64,000 nucleotides of DNA from Isoperla grammatica (GCA_945910005.1 OX246738.1:22329686-22393685), one strand, 5' to 3'; shown: positions 1 to 12,040, counted from the first letter of the stretch. Numbers and translations are program-made. Notes: a model not told the origin generated them from the sequence alone.

Positions 1-70
1 AACTAGTGCCTCTCTGAGAGGCAGCGCTATTTCATGTCACCGCATTGTAAACTCTCATAGTTTCCTGTCT

Positions 71-1029
71 TATGCAGAGCTTAGACATTCTCTGGAGGCT
101 CCTCCCATGTCAACAGCTGCATGCTGGTTGACTGTATGCAGAGCTTAGACAGTCTCTGGAGGCTCCTCCCATGTCAACAGCTGCATGCTGGTTGACTGTA
201 TGCAGAGCTTAGACAGTCTCTGGAGGCTCCTCCCATGTCAACAGCTGCATGCTGGTTGACTGTATGCAGAGCTTAGACAGTCTCCGGAGGCTCCTCCCAT
301 GTCAACAGCTGCATGCTGGTTGACTGTGTGCAGAGCTTAGACAGTCTCTGGAGGCTCCTCCCATGTCAACAGCTGCATGCTGGTTGACCGTATGCAGAGC
401 TGAGACAGTCTCTGGAGGCTCCTCCCATGTCAACAGCTGCATGCTGGTTGACCGTATGCAGAGCGTAGACAGTCTCTGGAGGCTCCTCCCATGTCAACAG
501 CTGCATGCTGGTTGACTGTATGCAGAGCTAAGACAGTCTCTGGAGGCTCCTCCCATGTCAACAGCTGCATGCTGGTTGACTGTATGCAGAGCTTAGACAG
601 TCTCTGGAGGCTCCTCCCATGTCAACAGCTGCATGCTGGTTGACCGTATGCAGAGCTGAGACAGTCTCTGGAGGCTCCTCCCATGTCAACAGCTGCATGC
701 TGGTTGACCGTATGCAGAGCTTAGACAGTCTCCGGAGGCTCCTCCCATGTCAACAGCTGCATGCTGGTTGACCGTATGCAGAGCTGAGACAGTCTCTGGA
801 GGCTCCTCCCATGTCAACAGCTGCATGCTGGTTGACCGTATGCAGAGCTTAGACAGTCTCTGGAGGCTCCTCCCATGTCAACAGCTGCATGCTGGTTGAC
901 CGTATGCAGAGCTTAGACAGTCTCCGGAGGCTCCTCCCATGTCAACAGCTGCATGCTGGTTGACTGTGTGCAGAGCTTAGACAGTCTCTGGAGGCTCCTC
1001 CCATGTCAACAGCTGCATGCTGGTTGACC
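71..1029. repeat. 64-bp minisatellite, 15 copies, derived from the terminal exon
   Basis: The anchor word ATGCTGGTTG recurs exactly every 64 bp from 121 to 1017, giving 15 near-identical units. Read on the minus strand, each unit carries the last roughly 16 codons of the receptor exon, its TAA stop and about 16 nt downstream. The unit nearest the exon (about 966 to 1029) is continuous with the coding sequence and contributes the real C terminus. Because 64 is not a multiple of 3, the other copies do not extend the frame. The array therefore lies in the 3' UTR or just downstream. Units differ by a few substitutions (CTTAG/CTGAG/CGTAG, CTGTATG/CCGTATG). Confidence 0.95.
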
Positions 1030-1306
1030 GATACACAGGCTCGCCCTTGGTCGGCCCCGGCTGACGCGGCTTGAGCGACCGCGTGTAGATCTTGAGCACG
1101 TGGCAGTTGCACGTGACGCACACGGCCACCAAGATGCCCTGCATGGAGTGCGTGACGTTGAACACCGGCCAGAGGAGCCAGGAGGCCGTGAGACGCGAGA
1201 CGCAGCCCAATAGAGCCACCGAGGACACCAGCACTGTAACGCGCATGGCCAGCGCTAGTTGTAGGCGACGTCTGACGCGCATGCGCTCTCGCACGCGACG
1301 GTCCAC
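977..1306 (-). CDS. GPCR terminal exon: ICL3, TM6, ECL3, TM7 and cytoplasmic tail
   Basis: The exon is 330 nt and encodes 109 residues plus TAA at 977-979. It follows a pyrimidine-rich acceptor ending TTCTACTTAG (AG at 1307-1308) and opens with GTG in phase 0. Residues 1-21 are a basic third intracellular loop (VDRRVRERMRVRRR). About 22-46 form TM6 (VTVLVSSVALLG). A short loop WPVFNVTH carries a possible N-glycosylation site. About 55-75 form TM7 (MQGILVAVCVTCNCHVLKIY), where the NxxHxMQG opening resembles the NSLQG signature of class B2/Mth TM7. The tail ends PPETV, resembling a class III (acidic at -2) PDZ ligand. It is much more GC-rich than the surrounding introns. Its last codons are inside the first unit of the 64-bp array, so the C terminus itself has been caught up in repeat expansion. 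Confidence 0.82.
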   Translation of the reverse strand: MDRRVRERMRVRRRLQLALAMRVTVLVSSVALLGCVSRLTASWLLWPVFNVTHSMQGILVAVCVTCNCHVLKIYTRSLKPRQPGPTKGEPVYRSTSMQLLTWEEPPETV

Positions 1307-1914
1307 CTAAGTAGAACAGGAACACTTAAGTAGTTGATATGATGTTCACTTCAACTCCAGCTAAACATTATATAATAACTGAGAGCGGCTGAAATGCATG
1401 CATTATAGTTTGAAGGGGTGTTTGTAACGTGTTTTATCTAGTTAGTTCTCAGAACATGATAGCATTACATTAAAGTAGAATACTAGTTTGATGTTAGAAA
1501 GCATGTGATCCATACATTTATACATAATATGATCAATTTCTCCTTTACTTGGTTATAAATAACATTTCGCCTTACTGGAGTGTTGTCATTAATAAATTTC
1601 GAATATAAATATACATGTATGCCTTTTATCCCATTAAGGTCAGTATTCTCTGCTTCTCAGGTGAGAAATAGTTTTGTGAATTATTATCAGTACCTTTATA
1701 TATAATTTAAACAAGGATTAACAAGGATTAAAAAAATAGTACGTCGGTTTTTAAAGAAAATTGTATTTCAATCAAATTCAATCAGTTTTTCATCCATGTA
1801 CATCTTGATAAAACCTAGCTATGCTTCATTCATACTTTTCATTGTAAAACAAAATCCCACTCCCTTTGTATGAAACATTGCGCCAGTTGTGTACATGTAC
1901 ATGCACATACATAC
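1307..1914. other. Intron between TM5 and terminal exons
   Basis: AT-rich sequence with no recognisable gene, element or repeat. It is bounded by the donor GTATGT (minus, at 1914) and the acceptor at 1307-1308. Confidence 0.7.
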
Positions 1915-2035
1915 CTGGAGACTGACTGTGTAGCGAATGGCGACTGCACTCTTGGCCATGTACAAGATATCAACCAATAGCAGCCCGAGCATTGGCACCA
2001 TGTAGCCGTACATGGACGCATCGTGTCCTAAGAAC
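1915..2035 (-). CDS. GPCR exon: end of ECL2 and TM5
   Basis: The exon is 121 nt, with acceptor CTTGCAG and donor CTCCAG|GTATGT. Its first G completes the Trp codon started by the upstream exon, giving TNCWFLGHDAS. The remaining 40 codons encode a long hydrophobic helix (YGYMVPMLGLLLVDILYMA) followed by KSAVAIRYTVSLQ, which leads into the basic third intracellular loop. This is the expected TM5 to ICL3 transition. No frameshift or stop is present. The exon was chosen by splice sites and phase, since it is too short to stand out as an open frame. Confidence 0.82.
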
Positions 2036-2078
2036 CTGCAAGACCAGGTAGAAGGTTTAGATTTAACATTTTCTCAAA

Positions 2079-2559
2079 AGGCTGGTTCACACAGATTTTT
2101 AAGACCTAAGATTTAAGGTTTAACGCGTAGTCGTAAAGTTAAACCATATGAAACACGTACTGGCGTTCACACAAAGTTTTAGTTTTCTTTTAAGACGTTG
2201 TTTTTATGCGTTATTCGTTGTCATAAAGTTGGGCAATGTCCAACTTTACGCTTAAATCTTAAAACAAGTTACTTAAATCTCAAGTCAACGGACCATCTAC
2301 TTTAATAATACTTACGTATTTATTGTAAGATGTGCGGATTGTTGTAAACAAGGCTATTATAATTAATTGTGGATAATACAGATAACAATTTATTTGTATT
2401 GTATCATAATGATGTTTTATAACTGAGGATAAAACATTACAAAGTACTTCACTTTACTAGGTCTATCTTGAAAGAAACAAAACTATGTGAACCAGATCCC
2501 TAAAAACAACGTCTTATAACCTTATGCATTATGTCTTAAAAATCTGTGTGGACCAGCTT
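2079..2559. mobile_element. Non-autonomous DNA transposon (MITE-like), ~480 bp, intronic
   Basis: The left end reads GCTGGTTCACACAGATTTTT and the right end reads as its inverted complement with two or three changes (AATCTGTGTGGACCAGC). The inner words AAGACGTTGTTTTTA and TAAAAACAACGTCTTA are also inverted relative to each other. It has no coding capacity. No clean target-site duplication was seen, so the superfamily is undecided. Confidence 0.75.
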
Positions 2560-2977
2560 ATACCAGGCGCGTAGCGTGAACCTTTAATAGGAATATGAGT
2601 ATATACAAAATTCACAATGATTATATAAAAAAATACACCAGCAATCTCTGGGGGTAAGCACACAGATTTTGTTGTTTGGGTTACTAAGTACTTTGTTTCT
2701 TTATTTTTTTTTATGTTGTAATGTTTACTGAAAAATAGTTACACGCATGTGTAAAGAAAGTCGACCTCATAATCTGAACGCACATGTACGCGTAGTACGC
2801 TGGGATAATATGTCTCTACATACAACCACTGTGGTAAGTAAATGTAGAGTGGATGGGCGCATGCGCAACTCCGTATAATTTAGTATCAAATGGGGCATAG
2901 CAATAATATTCCCATGGATAAATACAGATTTAAATGGCGCTATAAAGAGGTTGCTTAGCAGCGCTATCTACGTGTTA
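2560..2977. other. Intron sequence, nothing recognised
   Basis: AT-rich intronic DNA between the MITE and the duplicated TM4 exon. No repeat or coding signal was seen. Confidence 0.6.
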
Positions 2978-2987
2978 CTTTGAGTCC

Positions 2988-3090
2988 CAGCAGTTGGTAG
3001 GCTTAAGATGGGTCGTGTTTCCACTGGTGTATACATACTGCTCTCACTTCGTCCACAGCTTAATGTGGTACTATAGTCAGCAAGAACGAC
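2988..3090 (-). pseudogene. Decayed tandem copy of the TM4/ECL2 exon
   Basis: This stretch aligns to the 3' part of the functional exon with an offset of about 113 bp. On the minus strand it still reads TTHLKPTNCW, identical to the ECL2 end of the real exon. Upstream, the similarity fades and the frame is interrupted by a TGA (around 3042). The donor GTGAGT of the real exon corresponds here to GGACTC, so the splice site is lost. It is most simply a two-copy tandem duplication in which the downstream copy has degenerated. Confidence 0.65.
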
Positions 3091-3100
3091 GGGGACTCAC

Positions 3101-3277
3101 CAACAGTTGGTAGGCTTGAGGTGGGTAGTGTCCCACAAGTACCAATTATTCTCACGCAGATGCAGCGCTGAGGCACCAGCCAATAGAAAGACGGGGCTTC
3201 CCCAGCCGAACAAGCTGTACTTGAAGAACGACGCTGTTAGGCCTGGGTTCAGCGCAGGGATCAGATTCACGTTGTCT
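3101..3277 (-). CDS. GPCR exon: ICL2, TM4 and ECL2
   Basis: The exon is 177 nt, acceptor TGTTTCAG and donor TGTTG|GTGAGT. The leading A completes an Arg codon begun by the TM3 exon (TTCAG|A), giving TFRDNVNLIPALNPGL, the second intracellular loop. TM4 follows as FFKYSLFGWGSPVFLLAG, where the KYSLFGWGSP core is the typical class B2/Mth TM4 pattern. ECL2 (ALHLRENNWYLWDTTHLK) ends with NCW, the conserved Cys that pairs with TM3 followed by the conserved Trp. The frame is fully open and GC-rich relative to its flanks. A decayed duplicate lies immediately downstream. Confidence 0.85.
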
Positions 3278-4014
3278 CTGAAACAAGTGAAAACCTATTT
3301 GAACAAAACGTTAACATTCAGTTTAAAGGTAGAGGACACAACTCGCAAAATTAATATCCTTTTTTTATATCTTGCCGACGATTTAAGAAACTGAAAAACC
3401 AATAAATACCCGGGATTTGGTTTTGTGACACCTAAACAATGAATTTAAAACTTTTGCAAAATTTGTAGTTGTTACAATTGTCATTTATGTAAATTTTTAA
3501 TTGTATATTATTGAATCATACAGAAAATTATTACAATTGAAACAACTTTAATATTTGAAAAGATTTAAACTCGTTGTTCAGCTGATTCAAAACCAAACGC
3601 CGTGGATATGAATCACTTTTTCAAATGTTGAATCTTTCTCAAGATAACATTAACATATTGCTAATTTTGCGATGTTTAATGTTATGAGTTACACATTGCC
3701 ATTTATACGTGTTACATTAATTGGATTGAGCTGTGAGCTATATTACTAGAGCTCATATTATATTAAGGTAGTATTGGTATATTACTCAGCCAACAAACAA
3801 TTAAGAAGTTATCTCAATATCCATGTTGACACTAGTCAAGTAGTCAAATTCACGACAACACTGTTGTAATAACTATCTTCAAAATTGTGATTTTAGATGC
3901 CCTGAATATCATAAAATAACAATCTCTATCATATTGTGATTATTATTTTATGAATCTATAAAATTACATATTTATAACCACAAACCTAGTTGAAACACAC
4001 TAAAATTGGTATGA
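3278..4014. other. Intron, AT-rich, nothing recognised
   Basis: Strongly AT-rich DNA just upstream of the TM4 exon. No gene, repeat or transposon end was seen. Confidence 0.6.
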
Positions 4015-4170
4015 AATACCATGTTGCCAGACCGGCGCCACCACCAACACGGAGACAGATCCATGTAATGCCATGTTGCCAGACTGACACCTCCACAAAC
4101 AAACGTACGTATTTGATGCGATGTTGCCAGACCGGCACCTCCACCAATCCGCAGACATTTCCACGTAATT
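4015..4170. repeat. Short tandem repeat, three diverged ~50-bp copies
   Basis: The word ATGTTGCCAGAC recurs at 4021, 4073 and 4121, each followed by a CxCCxCCACCAA-like stretch and CA-rich sequence ending near CATGTAAT or CACGTAAT. The spacings are 52 and 48 bp. Open frames cross it on both strands but show no protein character. Confidence 0.75.
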
Positions 4171-4452
4171 ATTTTAATACATTTCACCGCTTGGCACTCT
4201 CTTCATCTAAATATTTAAACCCATTTTAATACACATTTAAATTATTACTAAATATCTACCCATTCACTTCCAAGAAATTGAAGCACGAATAATCCCAAAA
4301 GACCAACGATCCACACATATTATGGTTAAGAGCAATCATAATCAAATCAATGCTAAGAATTTAATCTCATATATATGGATTTGTTGTCTTCCGGGATATT
4401 CCGCCGCAATTGTGTGAGTATAAACTGGTGCAGACCCAAGTCTTCACCCATT

Positions 4453-4497
4453 GCTCGACGTTTCGCCAGAATTGCATCTGGCATGATCACGAGTCCC
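4453..4497 (-). ncRNA. Hammerhead-ribozyme-like motif, degenerate
   Basis: On the minus strand the order is: stem I strand CTC; GTGATCA (compare the CTGATGA core); a perfect 6-bp stem GCCAGA/TCTGGC with a 6-nt loop; GAAAC; GTC; then GAG, which can pair with the CTC. This is the layout of a type I hammerhead with the short stem III seen in Penelope-like and retrozyme elements. Two of the seven CTGATGA core positions deviate, so it is probably a dead relic of a retroelement. Confidence 0.4.
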
Positions 4498-4499
4498 TA

Positions 4500-6014
4500 T
4501 TCAAGCAAGAGCTTAACGTCGTGATATCTTTTGGCATTGCATCTCTTATATCTTGGAGTGCCGGGCATTTACGTAGGTGCTCCCTGGTACGCTGTTCTGT
4601 TGCATATTGTGTGCATGTGCTTGGCATAAAATTAGTATTAATGTTCCTTTTTCACTTATGACATGTGTGAATACACATACTAATATAGTTAAATTTTGTT
4701 TACAAGAACGGTGCCATATGCCAACAAAATGATGCATTTGAAACAAAAAGAAATTATAAAATGAATCTTCATTTCATTGGTAGGCTATAATATATATTAT
4801 ACCAAAATGATATGCCATTCGGAGAAATTATTATCATCGTTATGTTTCCAAATGCATATATATTATACGTAATTATGTTTGTTAATAATTTGGCTGATAC
4901 AATTAACAATCAGTAGCCAGAATAACAACCGTGACATTACAGTATTTATCTGCACAGTCTGCAGCGCTTGTGAAACAAAACGGCAACACTATGTACCCAT
5001 GAGGTGTTGGTGGACTGGTTGTGTAGGTGCTGACTATACAACAGTATTGTGCGCGGATTTTAATTTTGAGACTCCCCCCTCCCCCTGTCTTCGCTTTTCA
5101 GTAACAGGAATCTGGCCCCTTTGTATAAAGAAAGCTTATTTTTGTTCAACGAAAAGTTAAGTATTTACAGAATAATAGGAACTTCTTCCATCAAAACATA
5201 ATCAATAACTTCCTTGGGGCTATTTTTCGCTTTGTAATACTTGCCTGACAAGTAGAAAAACCGCTGGTTCGATCGCTGTAGGGGTTTCTATGTCATCCCG
5301 CGTTATCTCATCTATTTCAATTAACGACGTGGCGTGTATAGTGAAGGAAAGAAAGGCGAGTTGTCGGCTAATCCTCTTATTCTTGACGTGTTGTTCGTCG
5401 GAAGTGTTCGTGTTGTTCCGTCAGCGCTCGGCTCTGTCGACCCTGACACGCGAGGTTATCTTGTACGCTGATAACAAAGCAACGTAGCAAATCATGTTTG
5501 CGTGAGGTATTTCGTTTCATCTTTCAGGAAACAACTTCTCCGTTTCTTGCAGTCAAAAAACAATAACAAATTATAGCCTACACTGGCGAGTTACGATAAC
5601 AACTAGTTTATGTAACGCGAAAACGGGTTTATCTTAGAAATTCTTGCAAGCCGAGACTAAACGATTTTTTGTACCTATTAATATGCAATGTTAAAACTAT
5701 TATTAAGAGATAATACTAATAAAAATTGTAAGTAGGAATCCTTTATGCATGATGCACACCAGCGTTACTGACTTGGTCTTCTATACATGTGGCTGTGACG
5801 ACAACTGGATTGGAGCCGTCTTGAGGTAAATTCGATGAGTATACCACACTCTGCAACCGATTGGAAACAAGGCGTCTTCATCCAATGCGCATTTAGCTTG
5901 CGTGATAATAAAGTCATTAACGAGCTATATTAGGCAGCTTGGATAGTCTTTAACGAATCTTCTAGGGCTGTTATATAGGGCCAGAACCAAGAATTCCCAT
6001 TGGACTCAGAAAAC
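4500..6014. other. Intron, nothing recognised
   Basis: AT-rich intronic sequence. Scattered short open frames have no recognisable protein features. A C-tract (about 5076-5088) is the only notable composition feature. Confidence 0.6.
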
Positions 6015-6110
6015 TGTTGGAAAAATCTTCAGTGAGGATTGCCGGAGACGAAATCGAACCGAGGACCTTGCGTCTCCCCGCTGAGTCCCCTCGATGGTGT
6101 GTGGTTACTA
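6015..6110 (-). mobile_element. tRNA-like SINE head (degenerate)
   Basis: The minus strand contains a B-box-like GGTTCGATTTC about 35 nt after an A-box-like GGGACTCAGCGGGG. The body that would follow (lower coordinates) is not assignable. The head resembles the other tRNA-derived SINE heads of the window in layout rather than in sequence. Confidence 0.45.
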
Positions 6111-6159
6111 TTAATAATTTTTGTAAGAAACATGCCCTGGCACAAACTAGGTATGGAGG

Positions 6160-6362
6160 TATTTGGAATAGTTAAGAAGGAAAGTCGGAGAGCTGATAGT
6201 ATGACTCTATCTCAGCATTCACCTTGTGACCGAGGCAAACCTCTTAAAACATCTTTAATCCTCGTAACACATCTTTAATCGGGACTGCCAGTGGCCGGTA
6301 TCGAACCGGCGACCTCCCGAATTAGAGCCTCGTGTGCTACGCACTGAACCATCTCTATCGGT
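6160..6362 (-). mobile_element. tRNA-derived SINE with conserved central domain, minus orientation
   Basis: On the minus strand the head reads ATAGAGATGGTTCAGTGCG and then GGTCGCCGGTTCGATACC, a B box. It is followed after the head by AAAGATGTTTTAAGAGG, then a diverged GAATGCTGAGATAGAGTCAT. The same order and wording occurs on the plus strand at 46715..46894 (head GGTCGCCGGTTCGATTCC, body GAATGCTGGGATTGAGTCAT, then CTATCAGC). Two insertions of one family are therefore present in this window in opposite orientations. Confidence 0.75.
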
Positions 6363-7335
6363 ACGTTCGGGCAGCTATTGTATACTTTGAACAATTAGAA
6401 ACTACTCCACAAGTGTCTCGTCCATAACTCTGACACGCAATTAACACGGTATATAAAAGAGTTCTCTGAGAAGAACAATTAAAAGGAAATGACGTTGGAA
6501 GACAACTTCGCCGTCTCGAGCAACAATGAAACTCGCAGCGCCGAGTCCAACTTCCAAGTTGGTCGTCGCCGAGTTTAGTAAATAGCGTCGTTCCGTGACA
6601 AAGCGACGTCAATCAGCGCAGACCCCGCGGACTGGAGGAAATAATTGTGGCCACTTGTCTCTGTCCTCGCCTTATTGCGGAGAAGACATCAATATCGCCG
6701 CTGCAAACCTAGTCGGCTGGTTTCAAGACGCTCTAATGGCCCATTTGCACGACACTGCATACTTGATTGCCTACACTTTATCGACTATTAACGCACGGAG
6801 GTCAACTTATCAAGTAGAATGCGGCCAGGAGAACATTCAACACACTATTACTCAACGACAACACTAGATTCCTTCCATTTGTTTTGTACATTCAGACTAA
6901 CTTTGTCTCTTACTTTCGTGCTAAGTTTTGTCATTATTCATAAATATTTTAAAGAACCTAAAGTTTCCGCAACAAACGTAGTCTCATGTTTACAAAGTAT
7001 CAGATCCCAACAGTACAAACTTAATTCTCTACTTCTCTAGTTTCTAACATCTACTACATTCCTAACAGGTCGGACAATTAACGACCTTGGACTGGACACC
7101 AGGAATTTCTTAACAGTGAGCTAATGAATGAGACTTGTGCATTCTACTAAGCGGCAGACAACCTTTACGAATGTGTGAAAGAACGCTAAGAATGAGTTGA
7201 TTTGTGTTGAAACAGCGTGCATGAAAGGGGCTGTAGATAAGGATAAGTGATCGGCACACTGCGTTGAGTCTACTATCATTTATTTCGTTGTTAAATTTAC
7301 AATAGGCCGGCGGCTCTATGTAAAATGTAGCTGGG
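6363..7335. other. Intron, nothing recognised
   Basis: Mixed-composition intronic DNA. A TATATAAAAG string at about 6452-6461 is the only promoter-like word. No supported gene starts downstream of it. Confidence 0.55.
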
Positions 7336-7615
7336 GGTCACTGGTCACGAGACAAAACGTTTTCAATGGCAGGGTCACACGACTAAACGTTTTCAATTAC
7401 TGAGTCACAAAACTAAACGTTTTCAATTGGCAGGATCGCAATACTAAACGTTTCAGTACCCGCGTCACAAAACTAAACGTTTTTAATGGCTGGGTCACAA
7501 GACTAAACGTCTCAGTACCTGCGTCACAAAACTAAACGTTTTCAATGGCTGAGTCACAAGACTAAACGTTTTCATTGACTGAGTCACAAGAATAAACGTT
7601 TTCAATGGCTGCGTG
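7336..7615. repeat. ~30-bp tandem repeat, about ten diverged copies
   Basis: The pattern GAGTCACAAGACTAAACGTT, followed by TTCAATGGC or close variants, is repeated about ten times with spacing near 30 bp. Several copies contain TGAGTCA, an AP-1/bZIP core. Divergence is higher than in the long arrays, so it is probably older. Confidence 0.85.
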
Positions 7616-7992
7616 GTTTTAGAGACGTGTACGTGTTAAACGTTCAATGCCTCGATATCTTTTCAAAGCCGATCCTTTTCTTTTGGTTTCCTTCACCTTT
7701 GATTTGTTGCGAGTGACGGAGTAGGGAACATGAATATTTCATCAGTTAAAAGTAATTTCGTTCCCTCAAAGTGGAGGAAAGAAGTAAGGGTAAGGGAAGG
7801 GTAGTGAAGGGGGTAGAACACACCCATGAGGTTTCCGAGGATGGCGCTCTCAAGAGAATACCAACTTATTGAGCACTTGAAAATTCCTTGTTGGTAAATG
7901 AGTTTGTTCTACATCCGTTTCATTAAAGTAGATGATGCATAAAAAGCTAGAATGAGTGAGAGCAGAGAAGTAGTGGGGGGGGGGGGGGGGGA
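7616..7992. other. Intron with a poly-G run
   Basis: Unremarkable sequence ending in an uninterrupted run of about 17 G (near 7975-7991), directly before the tandem duplication that starts at 7993. Confidence 0.6.
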
Positions 7993-9556
7993 GAGTTTAA
8001 TTTCTGTTATTGCGTTCACGACAATATCTCTACCACTTCAAGCTGTTCTGAATCTTTGACGAGACAATGCTAACTGCGCACGTGGTTTGCGCACAGTGGT
8101 TTTATCTTCTATAAAGACGGACCGACCTTTTTGCCTGTGACAATATTTTATGTACTTGAAAAAAGTTTTAGAGTTTAATTTGTGTTATTGCGTTCACGAC
8201 AATATCTTTATACCACTTCAAGCTGTTCTGAATGTTTGACGAGACAATGCTATAACCAGTGCTTTTTTTCTAAAATAAAGTTAACCGGTACGTTCGGTAT
8301 AATATTTCATGTGACTGGCGTGGTATAGCTGGGGTCTGGGGCGAAGCCCCAGCCGTCTGAGGCAAATTCGCCGTAGGCGAACAATTTTTGGGGTACCGCA
8401 TCAAGTTTGATGGCCAAAAACGCATTTTTAAGGCGGATTTGTATCGTAGATATCGACGAAATATGAAGCTTATGTTGTACAGCTCATGACTGGGATTAGA
8501 TCCTGTGTCCACACGATCGAGCAGCGTCCGCAGAAAACATAACATATCTTTTTTTAAACGTGCCAATAGTGATGGTTTCATTGTAATAAGACGGAAACTA
8601 AAATTATTTTTTCAGCCCCCCCCGCCTTATGTTAAATCCGCCCCATACACGAGACGTGCATTTACTCACTACAAACTTAATGGTTAATATTTGTTTTAAA
8701 ATAATTTATAGCTCACTAAAATCAATGATATCGCATGCAAAGCAACTTCCAAACATGACTCGTAGTCGAGTTCTCGTCAACAACACGTCGGTCTCTTGCT
8801 CTGTTTCGGGTATAGGTGGCGAGGTGACGACCCAAGAAGTTATTTTTCGGTTTATTTTTATTTTTTACACTCTCACTAAACACACACACACTCGCTAATC
8901 ACGACGACATCTCCACTCGTCAACAGAGAGGAAACTAACCCTGCCACACACAACTTACAATCCCTTGACCACCGATCTCCCCCCCCCCCCTTCCTCCTCC
9001 AACACAACCCAATCGTTGTCTGTAAATTGAAAAGGCGCTTTCCAGGAAAACAGAAAAGTAAGAATGGGTACATTCTCTTTTGCGGTTACCAGAAGCTACT
9101 CTTGACAGTTGACATTTTAGTCAAAACAACCCTAATTATCTTTCCTTAGAACTGATGACCCAAATAATAGAAAAAAATACTGTAGTTAGTGGTCGCCACG
9201 AGTCTAAAAATAAGTGATTTACTACAATATGTCACACCCATGTCACCAACAGGTGGCAACATCCTTATATTACAAAATGAAACATATTTTGCAGTCACCA
9301 GCCTGTCACACTGCACAATTCAAAGTTATTCACGCGCTTCAAGGCTAATCGTAGCGTACCGGCTATAGTGTGACTTTATTGCCTTTTACCGGTACGCCTC
9401 TTGTGTTAGCCGGTACGCGTACCGGCTCGTACCGGCCGAAAAAATGCCCTGGCTATAACTGCGCACGTGGTTTGCGCACAGTGGTTTTATCTTCTATAAG
9501 GACGGACCGACCTCTTTGCCTGTGACAATATTTTATGTACTCAAGAAAGTTTTACG
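7993..9556. repeat. Two-copy ~178-bp tandem duplication split by a transposon
   Basis: Copy 1 (7993-8170) and copy 2 (8171-8256 plus 9460-9556) are nearly identical. Both begin GAGTTTAATTT and both contain GCGCACGTGGTTTGCGCAC and GACGGACCGACC. Copy 2 is interrupted after GCTATAAC by a 1.2-kb element, after which the copy resumes exactly where it stopped. Confidence 0.88.
8257..9451. mobile_element. Non-autonomous hAT-like transposon with 8-bp target duplication
   Basis: The element is flanked by a perfect 8-bp direct repeat GCTATAAC (8249-8256 and 9452-9459). Its ends are short imperfect inverted repeats: CAGTGCTTTTTTTC on the left and, inverted, CAGGGCATTTTTTCGG on the right. The 8-bp duplication and CAG-type terminus fit the hAT superfamily. 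The interior (1,195 bp) includes GGGGCGAAGCCCC, a C-tract near 8980 and ACCGGTACG-rich sequence near the right end, and has no transposase frame. Comparison with the uninterrupted tandem copy confirms the insertion point. Confidence 0.88.
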
Positions 9557-10884
9557 AAGCAAAGTTTGCCATGTTCTTATCTTTTCAGGGACTAGAGTAG
9601 AGTTCTACACATCGAGCAAGAGGGTTTGTTTTCTTGATGTGTTCCCTCAGTATGAACCAAGTTTTATGTCTGTATTTTCTTTTGCAATGTCCCATCATCT
9701 TTAAAAATGAATGATTTAGTTCATGCGCCATGCCAAATCCTGACATAAGTATAATATTGACACTAACTAATATTCAAATAGTAAGATTTGATAAAGGGAG
9801 AACAATAATTATGGGGAGTAAACGGGCAATTTCTACATCGAAAATTAAAAAAATTACTGCATATCTCGTTATGTTTAATATATTCCCTTATGATTGCAAA
9901 AGACTTATGTCCAGGGTGTGAATTGACGAGGGAATGCGGGGGATTTCTTCCCTCTGAGAATTTCATCCCTGGCTCTGTTTTACTGAAAGGCATCCCCCGT
10001 GGGGGATGGCTAAATCCCCACATCTAGAAATCCATCTCATCTCATATCATATAAAGTGACTACATCTCGTAACGTTAATAAATAATGCGTCAATTAACAC
10101 ATATAATTATTTCTATCCAGGAATATCTTAGATCGCTTCTAGGGCCATCTCGAGGGCAATAATCCCCGTAATTTTGTTTTGCCTCCGGCGGCTGGGGCTT
10201 TGCCCCAGACCCCATACAGCCCACACAGTTACTATACTTGGGCATCCCCCCCTCTGCACAAGCCATCAATTCGCACCCTGCTTATGTCTGATGTAGCTAG
10301 TGCAATTATGTTAAGTACGAATCATGTTTGGCAAAGTGGAAACGTGCCGTGTTTTATATCTCGCTAGAGATTGATCGAGTTATTTTCCTGGAGGGTTTAA
10401 GTGATATTAAAACGAAGCTCTGTAGAAGATTATCGTCTTGCTGTACACGCGACATTGTGTATGTGCATGGCAGTATGATAAACTATGTACACAAAAAAGG
10501 GTTCGCAAACAATAGCTGTCTTTCTAACTCGTGGCTGCAGTCAAGTTAGAAGAGTAATGCCCTAATAGATTAACTGTGTGTGTACTGTGTACATGCAATC
10601 TCGTGCAAGCTCAACATGTTTGATTCGTCTTCTTAGATGCTTTCTTAAATGCATACCTACGACAGCTTCAGTCGTGTACCGGTAACTGCTGCGCTATTAA
10701 TTTGCATGATATAAGAACTCAAAGAAACGTGGAATGCAAAATGATTGATGAACATAGGCCTATTTTGTGTAGACTTTGCATATATTGCCAAAAAGCTGAC
10801 TGATCACGCAATATGTTTTTTGGTCTGAAAAATGAAAAATCAATGTTTGAGTATTTCATCATAGAATCAAGTTTAAATTATGAA
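9557..10884. other. Intron with short GC palindromes, otherwise unassigned
   Basis: It contains a CATCCCCCGTGGGGGATG palindrome (about 9991-10008) and a GGCTGGGGCTTTGCCCCAG hairpin-forming word near 10190-10208. The latter matches, inverted, the GGGGCGAAGCCCCAGCCG inside the hAT-like element at about 8338. No gene was recognised. Confidence 0.55.
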
Positions 10885-12040
<1,156 letters not shown>

